A DNA stretch of 64,000 nucleotides from the NCBI GenBank assembly GCA_900766165.1, contig CAAFUK010000065.1:4131-68130 (forward strand), in the 5' to 3' direction. The DNA is from an uncultured Collinsella sp. GTDB taxonomy: Bacteria; Actinomycetota; Coriobacteriia; Coriobacteriales; Coriobacteriaceae. The notes under the pieces were generated by a model that did not search any database, was not told where the DNA came from, and was given only the letters and a program-made list of their open reading frames with translations. This document shows, piece after piece, positions 1 through 8,916 of the stretch (position 1 is its first letter; each line of letters begins with the position of its first letter). The position numbers and the translations under genes are program-made.

Positions 1-54
1 TGCGGGCGAAAAGCCGGTAATGCGGCTGATCTCGCGGACGCTTGCTTTAGCCAT
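1..54 (-). CDS. LacI-family transcriptional regulator, N-terminal fragment (runs off the window)
   Basis: The first 18 residues are visible, beginning MAKASVREISRITGFSPA, which is the start of a LacI/PurR helix-turn-helix (A-x-V-x-x-I-x-x-x-x-G-x-S). The rest lies outside the window. It follows the beta-glucoside operon on the same strand but has its own promoter-like sequence, so it may control that operon or the next locus. Confidence 0.7.
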   Translation of the reverse strand, partial: MAKASVREISRITGFSPA

Positions 55-137
55 CGTTCCCCCTAGCATCGGTCGCGGCCGAGCATCGTGGCTTGACCGC
101 CCCGTGGCTCGGCAACTAAACGACCGCAAATTCAATC

Positions 138-183
138 TAAACAGAATAGTAAATGTTTAATAGCTAGTTTAGCCTGTTGTCAA
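138..183 (-). promoter_or_regulatory. Candidate promoter and operator of the LacI-type gene
   Basis: On the minus strand a perfect TTGACA -35 box (178-183) is followed 15 bp later by TATTAA (157-162). An inverted repeat TAAACA (138-143) / TGTTTA (154-159) overlaps the start region and could be an autoregulatory operator. The spacing is short, so the -10 assignment is tentative. Confidence 0.4.
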
Positions 184-236
184 GCGAAGTGGCACGACTA
201 TTCCCCCAACGGGCGCATTTGTCCATCTTAACGTTA

Positions 237-1655
237 TTACGCAAGGTCTTCGCCATTGTTTGCTATTACGCGTCGGTACCATTCGAAGCTTTTCTTTTTA
301 CGTCTCTCAAACGAGCCCGCACCGCTATCGTCTCGATCGACATAGATAAACCCGTAGCGCTTACGCATCTGTCCCGTGGCGACCGAAACCAAATCGATCG
401 GGCCCCAACAGGTATATCCCATGAGTTCCACCCCGTCGAGCTCGACGGTCTCCCTCATCGCCTCGATGTGGGCCCGCAGGTATTCAACTCGATAGTCGTC
501 TTCTATTTCACCCGAATCTTCCGGCACATCAGGAGCACCCAAACCGTTTTCGACGATGAACAGCGGCTTTTGATAGCGATCCCAGATTTCATTCATGGTG
601 ACGCGCAGCCCTTTGGGGTCGATAAACCTCCCCCAAGGCTCCTGTTTTAGATACGGATTAGGCGCCGAGCGAAGAAGGTTCGAATCGAACTGACCTTCCG
701 CATGCGCTTTTGCGACGCGCGTCGAGTAATACGAAAACGAGACGAAATCGACCAGGTTTGCAGCCAGTACTTCGCGGTCATCATCCCGATAGGGCACCTC
801 AAAACCATGGCGGGCGTATTCCTTGAGAACATAGCTCGGGTACGCACCGCGCACCTGGACGTCGGTAAACATGTAATGGCTGCGATTCTCAGCCTGCGCA
901 GCCAGCACATCGTCCGGATCACATGTAGCCGGATAGAAGACACCTGCGTTGAGCATGCAACCGATCTTCGCCCCAGGGCACAGTTCATGACACGCCCCGA
1001 CCGCACGGGCGCTCGCAACCAATACATGGTGCACGGCCGTGTGAACCGTTGCATAGCGATTCTCCCCTTGCTCGAAGATGATCCCCGCCGCCATAAAGCA
1101 CGCCTGCGTCATGATGTTGATCTCGTTAAAGGTCAGCCAATAATTGACCAATCCCCGATAGCGCTCGAACACGGTACGCGAATATCGCTCGAACAGGTCG
1201 ACCAACCTGCGATCGCGCCATCCGCCATACGCATCGACGAGATGCATGGGGACATCATAGTGGTTGAGCGTCACCAAAGGCTCAATGTCATGCGCGCGAC
1301 ACGTCCTAAAAACATCCTCGTAAAAGGCAAGGCCTTCTTCATTGGGCTCGGCTTCGTCTCCTTTGGGAAAAATGCGGCTCCAGGCGATTGATAAGCGCAG
1401 GCATTTAAAACCCATCTGGGCAAACAGTTCAATATCCTGCTTGTACCTATGGTAAAAATCAATGCCCTTGCGAGCGGGATAGAAGCTGTCGGGTGCCAAC
1501 GCACGCGGATCAAGGTCTCCCCGCATGACGTCCATGCGTTGATCGCCAAACGGCAGCATGTCGGAATTGGCTAAACCGCGACCGCCTTCGTTCCATCCTC
1601 CCTCGCACTGGTTTGCAGCCAGAGCCCCGCCCCATAAAAAATCTTCTCTAAACAT
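237..1655 (-). CDS. 6-phospho-beta-glucosidase, glycoside hydrolase family 1
   Basis: Hydrolyses phosphorylated beta-glucosides delivered by the upstream PTS, in the cytoplasm. The 472-residue length is normal for GH1. The N-terminal signature FLWGGALAANQCEG is present, the acid/base glutamate sits in TFNEIN (E178) and the nucleophile in FIVENG (E369). The start at 1655 is chosen because GAAAGGA lies just upstream and the protein then begins MFREDFLWGG; the open frame further upstream reads through an intergenic hairpin. It is the last gene of licT-EIIBC-GH1. Family assignment is secure; the exact aglycone is unknown. Confidence 0.93.
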   Translation of the reverse strand: MFREDFLWGGALAANQCEGGWNEGGRGLANSDMLPFGDQRMDVMRGDLDPRALAPDSFYPARKGIDFYHRYKQDIELFAQMGFKCLRLSIAWSRIFPKGDEAEPNEEGLAFYEDVFRTCRAHDIEPLVTLNHYDVPMHLVDAYGGWRDRRLVDLFERYSRTVFERYRGLVNYWLTFNEINIMTQACFMAAGIIFEQGENRYATVHTAVHHVLVASARAVGACHELCPGAKIGCMLNAGVFYPATCDPDDVLAAQAENRSHYMFTDVQVRGAYPSYVLKEYARHGFEVPYRDDDREVLAANLVDFVSFSYYSTRVAKAHAEGQFDSNLLRSAPNPYLKQEPWGRFIDPKGLRVTMNEIWDRYQKPLFIVENGLGAPDVPEDSGEIEDDYRVEYLRAHIEAMRETVELDGVELMGYTCWGPIDLVSVATGQMRKRYGFIYVDRDDSGAGSFERRKKKSFEWYRRVIANNGEDLA

Positions 1656-1720
1656 TATGGTGTCGTCCTTTCTATCAAATTCCCGGCCCACACTGTCGAA
1701 CGCAACGGACTCGGCAAGTG

Positions 1721-1773
1721 CCGCGCAACAGCACAGTACCGTTGCGCGGCCAAGGGGTCGGACCGCGCAACGG
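1721..1773 (-). repeat. Competing hairpins between the PTS and GH1 genes
   Basis: The spacer holds an 11-bp perfect inverted repeat, CCGTTGCGCGG (1739-1749) and CCGCGCAACGG (1763-1773), plus a third half-site CCGCGCAA at 1721-1728 that can pair with the central arm instead. There is no T-run, so it is unlikely to be a terminator. An mRNA-stability or processing element is possible. Confidence 0.55.
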
Positions 1774-1801
1774 CTGGGGAGCATATTTGTGCAGTAGCCT
1801 C

Positions 1802-3250
1802 TTATGCCTCGACGGATTCAACGGCCTCAGAATCGCCGCTCTTGGACTTCAACGGCATCTTCTCCTGTCCTTCAAATCCAAAAATCATCGCCAACGCAAA
1901 CGTCACGGCACCGCCAGCAAGACACCCGATGGTGCCAGGGATGATATCCTGAGCAAACATGAGCACGTTCATCCATGGGAAACCAACGCCAGTGAAGATA
2001 TAGACGTTGGCATGAAGAAGGCTTACCAGCAGACCACCGACAGCACCACCAATCATGTTCCAGGCAAGAGCCTTCTTGTCGCGAAACAGGATGCCGTAGA
2101 TGATGGGCTCACTCACGCGACCGAAGGCATAGGTGATGAACAAGTTCCAGCCCGTGGCTCGACTCTCCTTGTCCTTAGCGCGCAGGCCATAGGCGAGCGC
2201 GATGGCAAGCGTGGTGTAGGCTACAACCGCGGTGCCGGGGTATAAGATGGCGTCGTAACCGTTCTGGAGCGCGGCGGGCAATATGGCGGTATAGATCGGC
2301 ACGTGCATGCCGGTGGCGATGATCAGATTCCAGAATGCGCCGATAACCGCGGTCGCAGCGGGACCGGCAACAGAGGCGAGCCAAATGATGAAATCGGCCA
2401 CAAGGCCCATGACAAATTGGACGGCAGGGCCGCAGAGGCACAGCGCGACCGGCAACATCACGAGCACCGTACCCACGGGTACGATCAGAATGCGCAACAT
2501 ATCAGGCGAGATCTTCTTAAAGAAGCGCTCAACATAGGACTGGGCCCAGGTGATCAAGATGACCGGAAGAACAGCCTGGGTGTAGTTGACGAGCTGCATG
2601 GGGATGCCGAAGACGCTGAAAGGCTTTCCGTCCTCAACAATAGCGAGCATGTCGGGATAAATCATCACAACAGCGATGAGCAGTGCCAGCACAGGACTCG
2701 TTTTGAACTTCTTAGCCGAGCTATAGGCGGCAAACACCGGGAAGTAGTAATACGCCGCATCGCCCACCAGGGAAAGGATCCGATACAGGTCGCTCGTTTC
2801 GGACATAAAACCGGCGCCTTCGGGCCCAAACAGAATAACGAGCATCTTGAAGATACCGGCGACACAAAAGATCGGAAGGATCGGGGTGATAGCGCCGCTC
2901 ACGGCATCGAGCAGCTGATTGAAGAGGTGCTTAGGCGCCAAGCGCTCCTTCCAGCTAAGCTGAGGGCCATCGAGTTCCTCGTCAATCGATACCGTGACCT
3001 CGAATCCGCCCTGCTTACAAACCTCGTCGTAGACCTTGTCGACCGTGGGCCCGACCACCAGCTGCACCTGCCCTCCGGCGTGCACGACGCTGATGATAGA
3101 CGAGATGTCCTCAAGCTTCTCATCATTCGAGAGGCTTTCATCCTTGAGGTTGAAGCGCAGGCGCGTCATGCAATGCGTAACCGAAGCCACGTTTTCCGCC
3201 CCGCCCACAGTGGAGAGAATCTGCTCTGCCACCTTTTTGTAATTTGCCAT
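1802..3250 (-). CDS. PTS beta-glucoside-type EIIBC component
   Basis: Membrane sugar transporter that imports and phosphorylates beta-glucosides. The N-terminal EIIB domain has the phosphorylated cysteine in VTHCMTRLRF (C27), followed by a multi-span EIIC domain (about residues 100-460). It is 482 residues and ends in a short charged tail, so the EIIA domain found in E. coli BglF is missing and must be supplied by another protein. The second of two adjacent ATGs (3250) is preferred because AGGAG then sits 6 nt upstream. It lies between licT and the GH1 gene. It resembles BglP/BglF; trehalose- or sucrose-type EIIBC are less likely given the partner enzyme. Confidence 0.9.
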   Translation of the reverse strand: MANYKKVAEQILSTVGGAENVASVTHCMTRLRFNLKDESLSNDEKLEDISSIISVVHAGGQVQLVVGPTVDKVYDEVCKQGGFEVTVSIDEELDGPQLSWKERLAPKHLFNQLLDAVSGAITPILPIFCVAGIFKMLVILFGPEGAGFMSETSDLYRILSLVGDAAYYYFPVFAAYSSAKKFKTSPVLALLIAVVMIYPDMLAIVEDGKPFSVFGIPMQLVNYTQAVLPVILITWAQSYVERFFKKISPDMLRILIVPVGTVLVMLPVALCLCGPAVQFVMGLVADFIIWLASVAGPAATAVIGAFWNLIIATGMHVPIYTAILPAALQNGYDAILYPGTAVVAYTTLAIALAYGLRAKDKESRATGWNLFITYAFGRVSEPIIYGILFRDKKALAWNMIGGAVGGLLVSLLHANVYIFTGVGFPWMNVLMFAQDIIPGTIGCLAGGAVTFALAMIFGFEGQEKMPLKSKSGDSEAVESVEA

Positions 3251-3320
3251 CATTGGCTCCTTTGCACAATCTTGGCTTACTGTTCGAATCGGCAAAGGTC
3301 ATGCCCCGAATGGCTACGGG

Positions 3321-4160
3321 TTACAATCCTTTTTTGGAGATGATCCGGTTGAGATGGATCATCAGATAGAGTTCCTCCTCCTCGGAGAGCGTGGCGTCCC
3401 ACGTTTCACGACAATAGGAACCGATATGCTTCACGCACTCTGCCAACTGCGGAAACTCCTCACGAAAGTTCTTGTACATCTGCATGTTGGCGCTGTTCAG
3501 CGACTCGCCGGCTTGAATGCGCTTGAACAGGTACCGCAGATGCGTGGCGAAGCGGGTGAAATCAAAGGAATCGCGGTCGACAATAATGCGGAAATCGCTT
3601 TCGAGAATCTCGATAACGTCCTCGAGCATATCGTCGAACTGCTTTGCGGGCTCGGCCGTGGCTTTGACGGCTTCAACAACCCGTGCGTTCACGAGATTCA
3701 TCGCAATACTGGCAATCTCATCCTTGGGAAGCCGCTCTCCGAGCTCCTTCTCGAGTCGCATGACGATAAACTGGGCAGCCTTGTATTCCTTCGGATACGT
3801 CTCCCGCACTTCATAGGCAAGAGGCATCGCGATGCGGACCCCCTTTTGGGCTCGCGCAACGGCAAACGACAGGTGATCAGCCATGAACAGCGTCGCATTG
3901 GTCGAGAGGTCGTAGGGCAGTTCGTTGGCAACGATGTCCATAACTTTCGCCGCAAACATCACGATATCCGAGGGAAGATCCCTCATGACATCTTGTCCTT
4001 TAGGATCAATGTCGTAAAACGTATGCTCGATTTTAGAAAGAGGGAGCTCTCGAGGAAAATCTCCGCCGAAACCGACGCCCCTGCCCATGGCGATGACATC
4101 TCGCCCCTGTCCGTCACGGCAAAGAACCGCGTTGTTGTTAAGCTTTTTAATTGCAAGCAT
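3321..4160 (-). CDS. licT: BglG/LicT-family transcriptional antiterminator
   Basis: RNA-binding antiterminator that lets transcription pass the leader terminator when its sugar is available. Residues 1-55 form the CAT RNA-binding domain (MLAIKKLNNNAVLC, then GRGVGFG), followed by two PRD domains with the expected histidines (ADHLSF, HLRYLF, MIHLNR). It is 279 residues, normal for the family. The start at 4160 has a strong GAAAGGAGG Shine-Dalgarno sequence. It is first in the operon, directly downstream of two RAT-like sites and a terminator that it presumably controls. Confidence 0.92.
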   Translation of the reverse strand: MLAIKKLNNNAVLCRDGQGRDVIAMGRGVGFGGDFPRELPLSKIEHTFYDIDPKGQDVMRDLPSDIVMFAAKVMDIVANELPYDLSTNATLFMADHLSFAVARAQKGVRIAMPLAYEVRETYPKEYKAAQFIVMRLEKELGERLPKDEIASIAMNLVNARVVEAVKATAEPAKQFDDMLEDVIEILESDFRIIVDRDSFDFTRFATHLRYLFKRIQAGESLNSANMQMYKNFREEFPQLAECVKHIGSYCRETWDATLSEEEELYLMIHLNRIISKKGL

Positions 4161-4189
4161 GGTGAACCTCCTTTCAAGAACACTCACAG

Positions 4190-4232
4190 AAAAAGGCATG
4201 ATAGCCAATAGCAGTGCTATTGCGGTCATGCC
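4190..4232 (-). terminator. Leader terminator controlled by LicT
   Basis: On the minus strand GGCATGA (4226-4232) pairs with TCATGCC (4195-4201), with an inner CAATAG/CTATTG stem, followed by TTTTT (4190-4194). Its 5' arm overlaps the 3' half of the second RAT-like site, the arrangement expected for antitermination. Confidence 0.85.
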
Positions 4233-4245
4233 TTACGTAACAATC
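4222..4245 (-). promoter_or_regulatory. Second RAT-like antiterminator site
   Basis: GGATTGTTAC (4236-4245) is followed by GTAA and GGCATGACC, which resembles a ribonucleic antiterminator without the apical stem. It shares bases with the leader terminator, so folding of one excludes the other. Confidence 0.65.
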
Positions 4246-4262
4246 CGTGTTGTATTGCTCTT

Positions 4263-4292
4263 GGGCATGCCTCCACACAGGAGTAACAATCC
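4263..4292 (-). promoter_or_regulatory. First RAT (ribonucleic antiterminator) site
   Basis: Reads GGATTGTTACTCC, then TGTGT, then GGAGGCATGCCC, a close match to the LicT/BglG target (GGATTGTTACTG...GCAGGCAAAACC) with an apical CTCC/GGAG stem. It begins close to the predicted transcription start. Two GGATTGTTAC copies in one leader are noteworthy. Confidence 0.75.
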
Positions 4293-4306
4293 AAGATGCA
4301 GAATTC

Positions 4307-4312
4307 ATTATA
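4307..4312 (-). promoter_or_regulatory. -10 box of the beta-glucoside operon
   Basis: A consensus TATAAT on the minus strand lies about 15 nt before the first RAT site. No good -35 box is visible 17 bp upstream, so an activator may be needed. Confidence 0.65.
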
Positions 4313-4409
4313 GCGCTCTCCCCGCCCCGGGGACCATCGGGCTGGCGAACGGTAGATGTCGGCCCGCCAGCGGCCACATCGAGCAGATGGGCGTGCTTCG
4401 ATCCCAAGC

Positions 4410-5384
4410 CTAGCCTAGGATGCGGGCCATGCGCGCCTTGAACTCGGACAGAAAGCGCGGGGCATCCACGGTGAGCGCCACGAGCGCGCTCTTATCCGGG
4501 TCGGACAGTCGGTGTTCGTCGCAGATAGTGCGGCCGCGATACTCGCCGAGCAGGTCGACGCGCAAGTTGCAACCAAGTGCGCCCACGAGCGTGGGATCAA
4601 TCGCCACGGCAACGGCAAGCGGATCGTGCAGCGCGCAGCCGCCCAGGTAAGGGGCGTTCATCTCGTACGAGCCAATGTAGTGCTCGACCATGCTCGCAAA
4701 CGCGCAGCCAGCCATAGTGCCCGAGCCCGTCCAGCCGGCAACGTCGCGGCGCGTGAGCACCACGCGATGCGTCACATCCAGGCCCACCATGGTGAGCTTG
4801 CGGCCCGAGCGCAGCACGGCATCGGCCGCCTCGGGATCGCTTGCCATGTTGGCCTCGGCGCCCGCACTCACGTTTCCGGGCACGGTCAGGGCGCCGCCCA
4901 TCACGACCACGCGACCGATAGACATCATCGCCGCCGCATCGCGCTCCAAGGCAAGTGCCAGGTTGGAGAGCGGACCGGTCGCCACGTAGATCAGATCGGA
5001 GCCATAGGTGCGCGCGGCATCGATCAGATAATCGACCGCCGCGTTGCCATCAGCCGACGTCGCCCCCACCGGCTCGTACGGCGACGCGGGCACGCTCGCC
5101 CCGCCAATGCCGTTCTTGCCGTGGATGAGCGTGGTGGACGCCGGCGGTGTATAGGGCTCAGTCGCCTTAATGGGACGATCGGCGCCCAGGTACACCGGAA
5201 TCTCGGGGCGACCCAGCAGATCGAGCACTGCCAGGCAGTTGTGCGCCGATTGCTCGACGCGCACGTTGCCAAAGCACGTGGTGATGCCGACGAGCTCCAC
5301 CTCGGGGCTCGCGATGGCATAGGCAAGCGCCATCGCATCATCCACACCCATATCCAGATCAAGGATCAGCTTCTTGGTTGCCAT
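4410..5384 (-). CDS. Nucleoside hydrolase (IunH/Rih family)
   Basis: Splits ribonucleosides into base and ribose in the cytoplasm. The N-terminal calcium-binding motif DLDMGVDD (D9, D11, D15, D16) and the later HDPLAV aspartate are present; 324 residues is typical. GGAG lies 8 nt before the ATG. It starts 4 bp after the ribokinase stop codon, so the ribose released is probably phosphorylated by that enzyme. Purine versus pyrimidine preference cannot be read from the sequence. Confidence 0.92.
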   Translation of the reverse strand: MATKKLILDLDMGVDDAMALAYAIASPEVELVGITTCFGNVRVEQSAHNCLAVLDLLGRPEIPVYLGADRPIKATEPYTPPASTTLIHGKNGIGGASVPASPYEPVGATSADGNAAVDYLIDAARTYGSDLIYVATGPLSNLALALERDAAAMMSIGRVVVMGGALTVPGNVSAGAEANMASDPEAADAVLRSGRKLTMVGLDVTHRVVLTRRDVAGWTGSGTMAGCAFASMVEHYIGSYEMNAPYLGGCALHDPLAVAVAIDPTLVGALGCNLRVDLLGEYRGRTICDEHRLSDPDKSALVALTVDAPRFLSEFKARMARILG

Positions 5385-5388
5385 TGTT

Positions 5389-6384
5389 CTACTCCGCTTC
5401 TCCGTCTACATCCAAACCGTCTAAACCAAACTTGTGCTCGACTTCCGCACGCGTGGGAATTGATTGCTGAGCGCCCAGGCGCGACACCGTCACCGCCGAG
5501 GCGCGAGCGCCCGCCGCCATGCACTCAAAGAGCGGCAGGCCCTCCAGACGAGCTGCCGCCAACGCGCCGATAAACGTATCGCCCGCGGCCGTCGTATCGA
5601 CCACCGCGCTCGAAAGCGCCGGCATGCGCAGCGGCTCACCGCCATCGCCGAGCGTAACCGAGCCGGCGCCGCCCAACGTGATGACCGCAGCCCCGGCGCC
5701 CTTGTCGAGCAGCGCATTGAGCGCGGCGACGCAACTCGCATCATCCGTAGGCAGAACGCCCGTCAGCACCTGGCACTCGGTCTCGTTGGGGCAGACCAGG
5801 TCGACCGCTGGCCACGCTCCTGCCGGCAAATCGCAGGCGGGCGCAGGGTTAAAGACCGTATAGAACCCCAGCTCGTGAGCGCAAGCAAGCGCCTCGGCCG
5901 TCGCTGCAAGGTCACATTCGCCCTGGGCGATAAAGACGCTTCCGGCAGCCGGGGCAAACTCGCTGGCATCGCCGTCGAGCCCGTCGGCCACCAAGCGCCT
6001 CAGTGCGCGGGCAACGTCCTCGCCCGCAAGCGCATGGTTGGCGCCCGGCGACAGCACGATGCGGTTGTCGCTCTCGCAGCGAATGATAGTCGCGGTACCG
6101 GTCTCCACGTCATCGCGACGCGCCACAAACTCAACGCCCACGCCGGCATCCTGGAGCCCTGCCACAAGCGCATCGCCAAAGGTATCGCGCCCAACAGCGC
6201 CAATCATGCACGTGCGCGCACCCATGCGCGCAGCGGCAACGGCCTGGTTAGCGCCCTTGCCACCAGCGTTGGTGATAAAACCGCTACCGCCAACGGTCTC
6301 GCCCGCACGCGGCATGCGCTCGCACGCCACCGAAAGGTCCATGTTCATGCTGCCGAACACCGCAACGATGCTGTGATCCGCCAT
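5389..6384 (-). CDS. rbsK: Ribokinase (PfkB family)
   Basis: Phosphorylates ribose to ribose-5-phosphate. The PfkB N-terminal signature GGKGANQAVAAARMG and the C-terminal anion-hole motif TTAAGDTFIGAL are present (usually GAGD; here AAGD, with the catalytic aspartate kept). It is 331 residues from the ATG at 6384, which has GAGGAGG 6 nt upstream. First gene of a two-gene operon with the nucleoside hydrolase. A related sugar or nucleoside kinase is possible, but the partner supports ribose. Confidence 0.9.
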   Translation of the reverse strand: MADHSIVAVFGSMNMDLSVACERMPRAGETVGGSGFITNAGGKGANQAVAAARMGARTCMIGAVGRDTFGDALVAGLQDAGVGVEFVARRDDVETGTATIIRCESDNRIVLSPGANHALAGEDVARALRRLVADGLDGDASEFAPAAGSVFIAQGECDLAATAEALACAHELGFYTVFNPAPACDLPAGAWPAVDLVCPNETECQVLTGVLPTDDASCVAALNALLDKGAGAAVITLGGAGSVTLGDGGEPLRMPALSSAVVDTTAAGDTFIGALAAARLEGLPLFECMAAGARASAVTVSRLGAQQSIPTRAEVEHKFGLDGLDVDGEAE

Positions 6385-6460
6385 GGAAACCTCCTCGTCT
6401 TCAGGCTTTGCGCCCACCGTCGACCAACGATTGTGCACTCTCGCACCCCCTATAACTTTA

Positions 6461-6478
6461 GTCCACTTTGATGTGGAC
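6461..6478. promoter_or_regulatory. 18-bp inverted repeat upstream of ribokinase
   Basis: GTCCAC (6461-6466), 6-bp spacer, GTGGAC (6473-6478). It lies in the divergent region between rbsK and the acyltransferase, next to a TTATAG sequence on the minus strand. A plausible operator for the nucleoside/ribose operon; the regulator is unknown. Confidence 0.4.
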
Positions 6479-6526
6479 GCGCGCTTGAGCTTACGCCAGC
6501 AGCAAGCATTCACAGGGGCAGGCAGC

Positions 6527-6532
6527 TACAAT
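6527..6532 (+). promoter_or_regulatory. Candidate -10 box for the acyltransferase gene
   Basis: TACAAT about 40 nt before the start codon. TACAAT also occurs before the histidine kinase, coaX and prs genes here, suggesting a local form of the -10 box. No clear -35 box. Confidence 0.35.
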
Positions 6533-6571
6533 GAATACGTGCTGATTATTCTCGTCATTGGATGATGTTTT

Positions 6572-8788
6572 ATGGAACAATTCTCGCAATCGGGCTCGCG
6601 CGGTCGACGCCGCACGGGCAACGAGCCGGCGCCGCACGAACGCGTGAAGGGCGAGCGCCGTGCCAACGAGCCGCGACGCACCGCAAGCCCCCATCGCGCT
6701 TCTGCCAACAACGCGGGCCGCGCCAACACTCCCGCCGCGGAGCAGACGCCTGCTCGCCCCAAGTCCCGCTACATCCCTGCGCTCGACGGCCTGCGCACGC
6801 TCGCCGTTGTCGCGGTGGTGCTCTATCACCTCAATCTTACGTGGGCTCAGGGCGGCCTGCTCGGCGTCACGATCTTCTTTGTGCTTTCGGGCTATCTAAT
6901 CACGCGCCTGCTGCTCAACGAAGTCGCCAAGACCGGGCGCATCGACCTCAAGAGCTTCTGGATTCGCCGCATCCGCCGTCTGTTCCCCGCCGTAGTGACC
7001 GTCGTGGTGGTTACCTGCGCGCTGTGCACGATCTTTAGCCACGTGATGCTCACCAAGATGCGTCCCGACATCCTGCCGTCGCTGCTGTTCTTCAACAACT
7101 GGTGGCAGATCGCGCAGGACGTCTCGTACTTCAACGCCTTGGGCGACCCCTCGCCGCTCACGCACTTTTGGTCGCTCGCCATCGAGGAGCAGTTCTACCT
7201 GGTTTGGCCGCCGCTGCTGCTTGCCATGGTATCCATGCACATGAGCAAGCCCAGCACGCGCCGCGTGGTTCTGGGCTTGGCTGCGGTTTCCGCCATCGCC
7301 ATGATGGTGCTCTACAACCCTGCCGCCGACCCCAGCCGCGTGTACTACGGCACCGACACCCGCGTGTTCTCACTGCTGCTGGGCGCCTGGATGGCCTTTA
7401 TCCCCGATCGCGACCTGGCGCCCGTGCGCCTCGCGCATCGTCTGGGGCTCGACCGCCTGGTTGGCGCCGCCAGGCACGGAAAGAATGCCGAGAACAAACA
7501 GGGCACGAAGGCCGACAACGCAGCCGAGACTGCCCCAGCCCAGCCGAGCGCGCTCGTACGCTTTTGGTCCTCACCCGCATCCATCGATGTGTTGGGCGTC
7601 GTGGGCCTGGTTGGCCTTGCCGCCATGATCGCGCTCACCAACGGCTACACGGCATTCCAGTATCGCGGAGGCACACTGCTGTGCTCCATCCTTACGCTCA
7701 TGGTCATCGCGGCCTGCGTGCAGCCCCAAGGAATGGTGGCCCACGCGCTATCCGCCGAGCCGCTCGTATGGGTTGGCAAGCGCTCCTACAGCATCTACCT
7801 GTGGCACTATCCGCTGTTGCTGCTCATGAACCCGGTCGCCAACATCAACGATACGCCCTGGTGGCAGTACATTTTGCAGGTACTGCTGGTGGTCGCCGTG
7901 GCCGAATGTTCCTATCGCTTTATCGAGACGCCGTTTAGGAAGGGCGCCTTCGGACGCACCGTCTCCGAGTTCCGCGATGGCACCACCACGCCTGCCAATT
8001 GGGTGCGCGCGCATATTCCCGTTTGCGCCTCCTGCGCTGTCGTACTGGTCGTTGCACTGGGCGGCTTGGTCTTTGTGCCCGAGACGTCTGCGCTCAGCGG
8101 CGAAGGTGCCGAAGTCCTCAACAAAGAAGCCAAAAACGCCACGCCCAAGGACCAGCAAGCGGCAGACGACACCGACAAGGACAACGACGGCTTCGCGGAC
8201 GGCTCCTATGACCTGCTGATGATCGGTGACTCCGTGTCACTGCGCGCCGTGGACTCCTTTGATGGCGTGTTCCCGCACAGCCATATCGATGCCGAAAAGG
8301 GACGCCAGTTTGATGCGGGCCGCGCAACATTTGAGGGCTATATCCAGCAGAACCTTGCCGGCAAGATCGTGGTCTTTGCCCTGGGCACCAACGGTTTGGT
8401 AACGGACGCCCAGGTCGACGCGATCATGGCCGACGCCGGCGAGCAGCGTATTGTCGTGTTTGTAAACACGCGCAGCCCGCAGCCGTGGGTCGGGTCCACC
8501 AACCAGGCCATTGCCAACGCTGCCACGCGCTACAAGAACGTGCGCGTTATCGACTGGTACGGATACAGCGCTAACCGCAACGATCTGTTCGATGGTGACG
8601 GCACGCACCTGTCGACCACGGGCGTGACCGAGTATCTCAACCTGATCCACGACGCGGTCAAGAAGGACCTGCCCGTGCACCCCGAGGACCACGTCAACGA
8701 CCCGCAGCCGGCAGCGGTCAAGTCCGCCACCGACGCGCTCGTCAACGCACTCGCCTTCAAGCCGCACAAGCTGGGTACCGACAAGTAA
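6572..8788 (+). CDS. Membrane acyltransferase (acyltransferase 3) with C-terminal SGNH esterase-like domain, OatA-type
   Basis: 738 residues. Residues 1-65 are a basic, disordered cytoplasmic tail. Residues 66-480 are an acyltransferase-3 domain with about ten membrane spans and the conserved YIPALDGLRTLAV...LYH motif (H86). After a linker, residues 545-720 form an extracellular SGNH domain with IGDSVS (serine near 552), GTNG and DGTH (about 675), so the Ser/Asp/His triad is intact. The architecture matches OatA peptidoglycan O-acetyltransferases; modification of another surface glycan is possible. A GGATGATG sequence precedes the ATG. Monocistronic, ending in a strong terminator. Confidence 0.88.
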   Translation: MEQFSQSGSRGRRRTGNEPAPHERVKGERRANEPRRTASPHRASANNAGRANTPAAEQTPARPKSRYIPALDGLRTLAVVAVVLYHLNLTWAQGGLLGVTIFFVLSGYLITRLLLNEVAKTGRIDLKSFWIRRIRRLFPAVVTVVVVTCALCTIFSHVMLTKMRPDILPSLLFFNNWWQIAQDVSYFNALGDPSPLTHFWSLAIEEQFYLVWPPLLLAMVSMHMSKPSTRRVVLGLAAVSAIAMMVLYNPAADPSRVYYGTDTRVFSLLLGAWMAFIPDRDLAPVRLAHRLGLDRLVGAARHGKNAENKQGTKADNAAETAPAQPSALVRFWSSPASIDVLGVVGLVGLAAMIALTNGYTAFQYRGGTLLCSILTLMVIAACVQPQGMVAHALSAEPLVWVGKRSYSIYLWHYPLLLLMNPVANINDTPWWQYILQVLLVVAVAECSYRFIETPFRKGAFGRTVSEFRDGTTTPANWVRAHIPVCASCAVVLVVALGGLVFVPETSALSGEGAEVLNKEAKNATPKDQQAADDTDKDNDGFADGSYDLLMIGDSVSLRAVDSFDGVFPHSHIDAEKGRQFDAGRATFEGYIQQNLAGKIVVFALGTNGLVTDAQVDAIMADAGEQRIVVFVNTRSPQPWVGSTNQAIANAATRYKNVRVIDWYGYSANRNDLFDGDGTHLSTTGVTEYLNLIHDAVKKDLPVHPEDHVNDPQPAAVKSATDALVNALAFKPHKLGTDK

Positions 8789-8851
8789 TCTGGCAGTTAG
8801 GGACGTTCCTTTTATGTCGGCACCTAGGGACAGGACACTCCTGAGACAAGC

Positions 8852-8896
8852 AAAAGCCGCCCCTGGGCTGTCAATTCCAGTCCAGGGGCGGTTTTA
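8852..8896 (+). terminator. Terminator of the acyltransferase gene
   Basis: AAAAGCCGCCCCTGG (8852-8866) pairs with CCAGGGGCGGTTTT (8882-8895), a 14-bp stem with A and T tracts that could work in both directions. Confidence 0.85.
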
Positions 8897-8916
8897 TAAC
8901 AACATACCAAGGGGTC

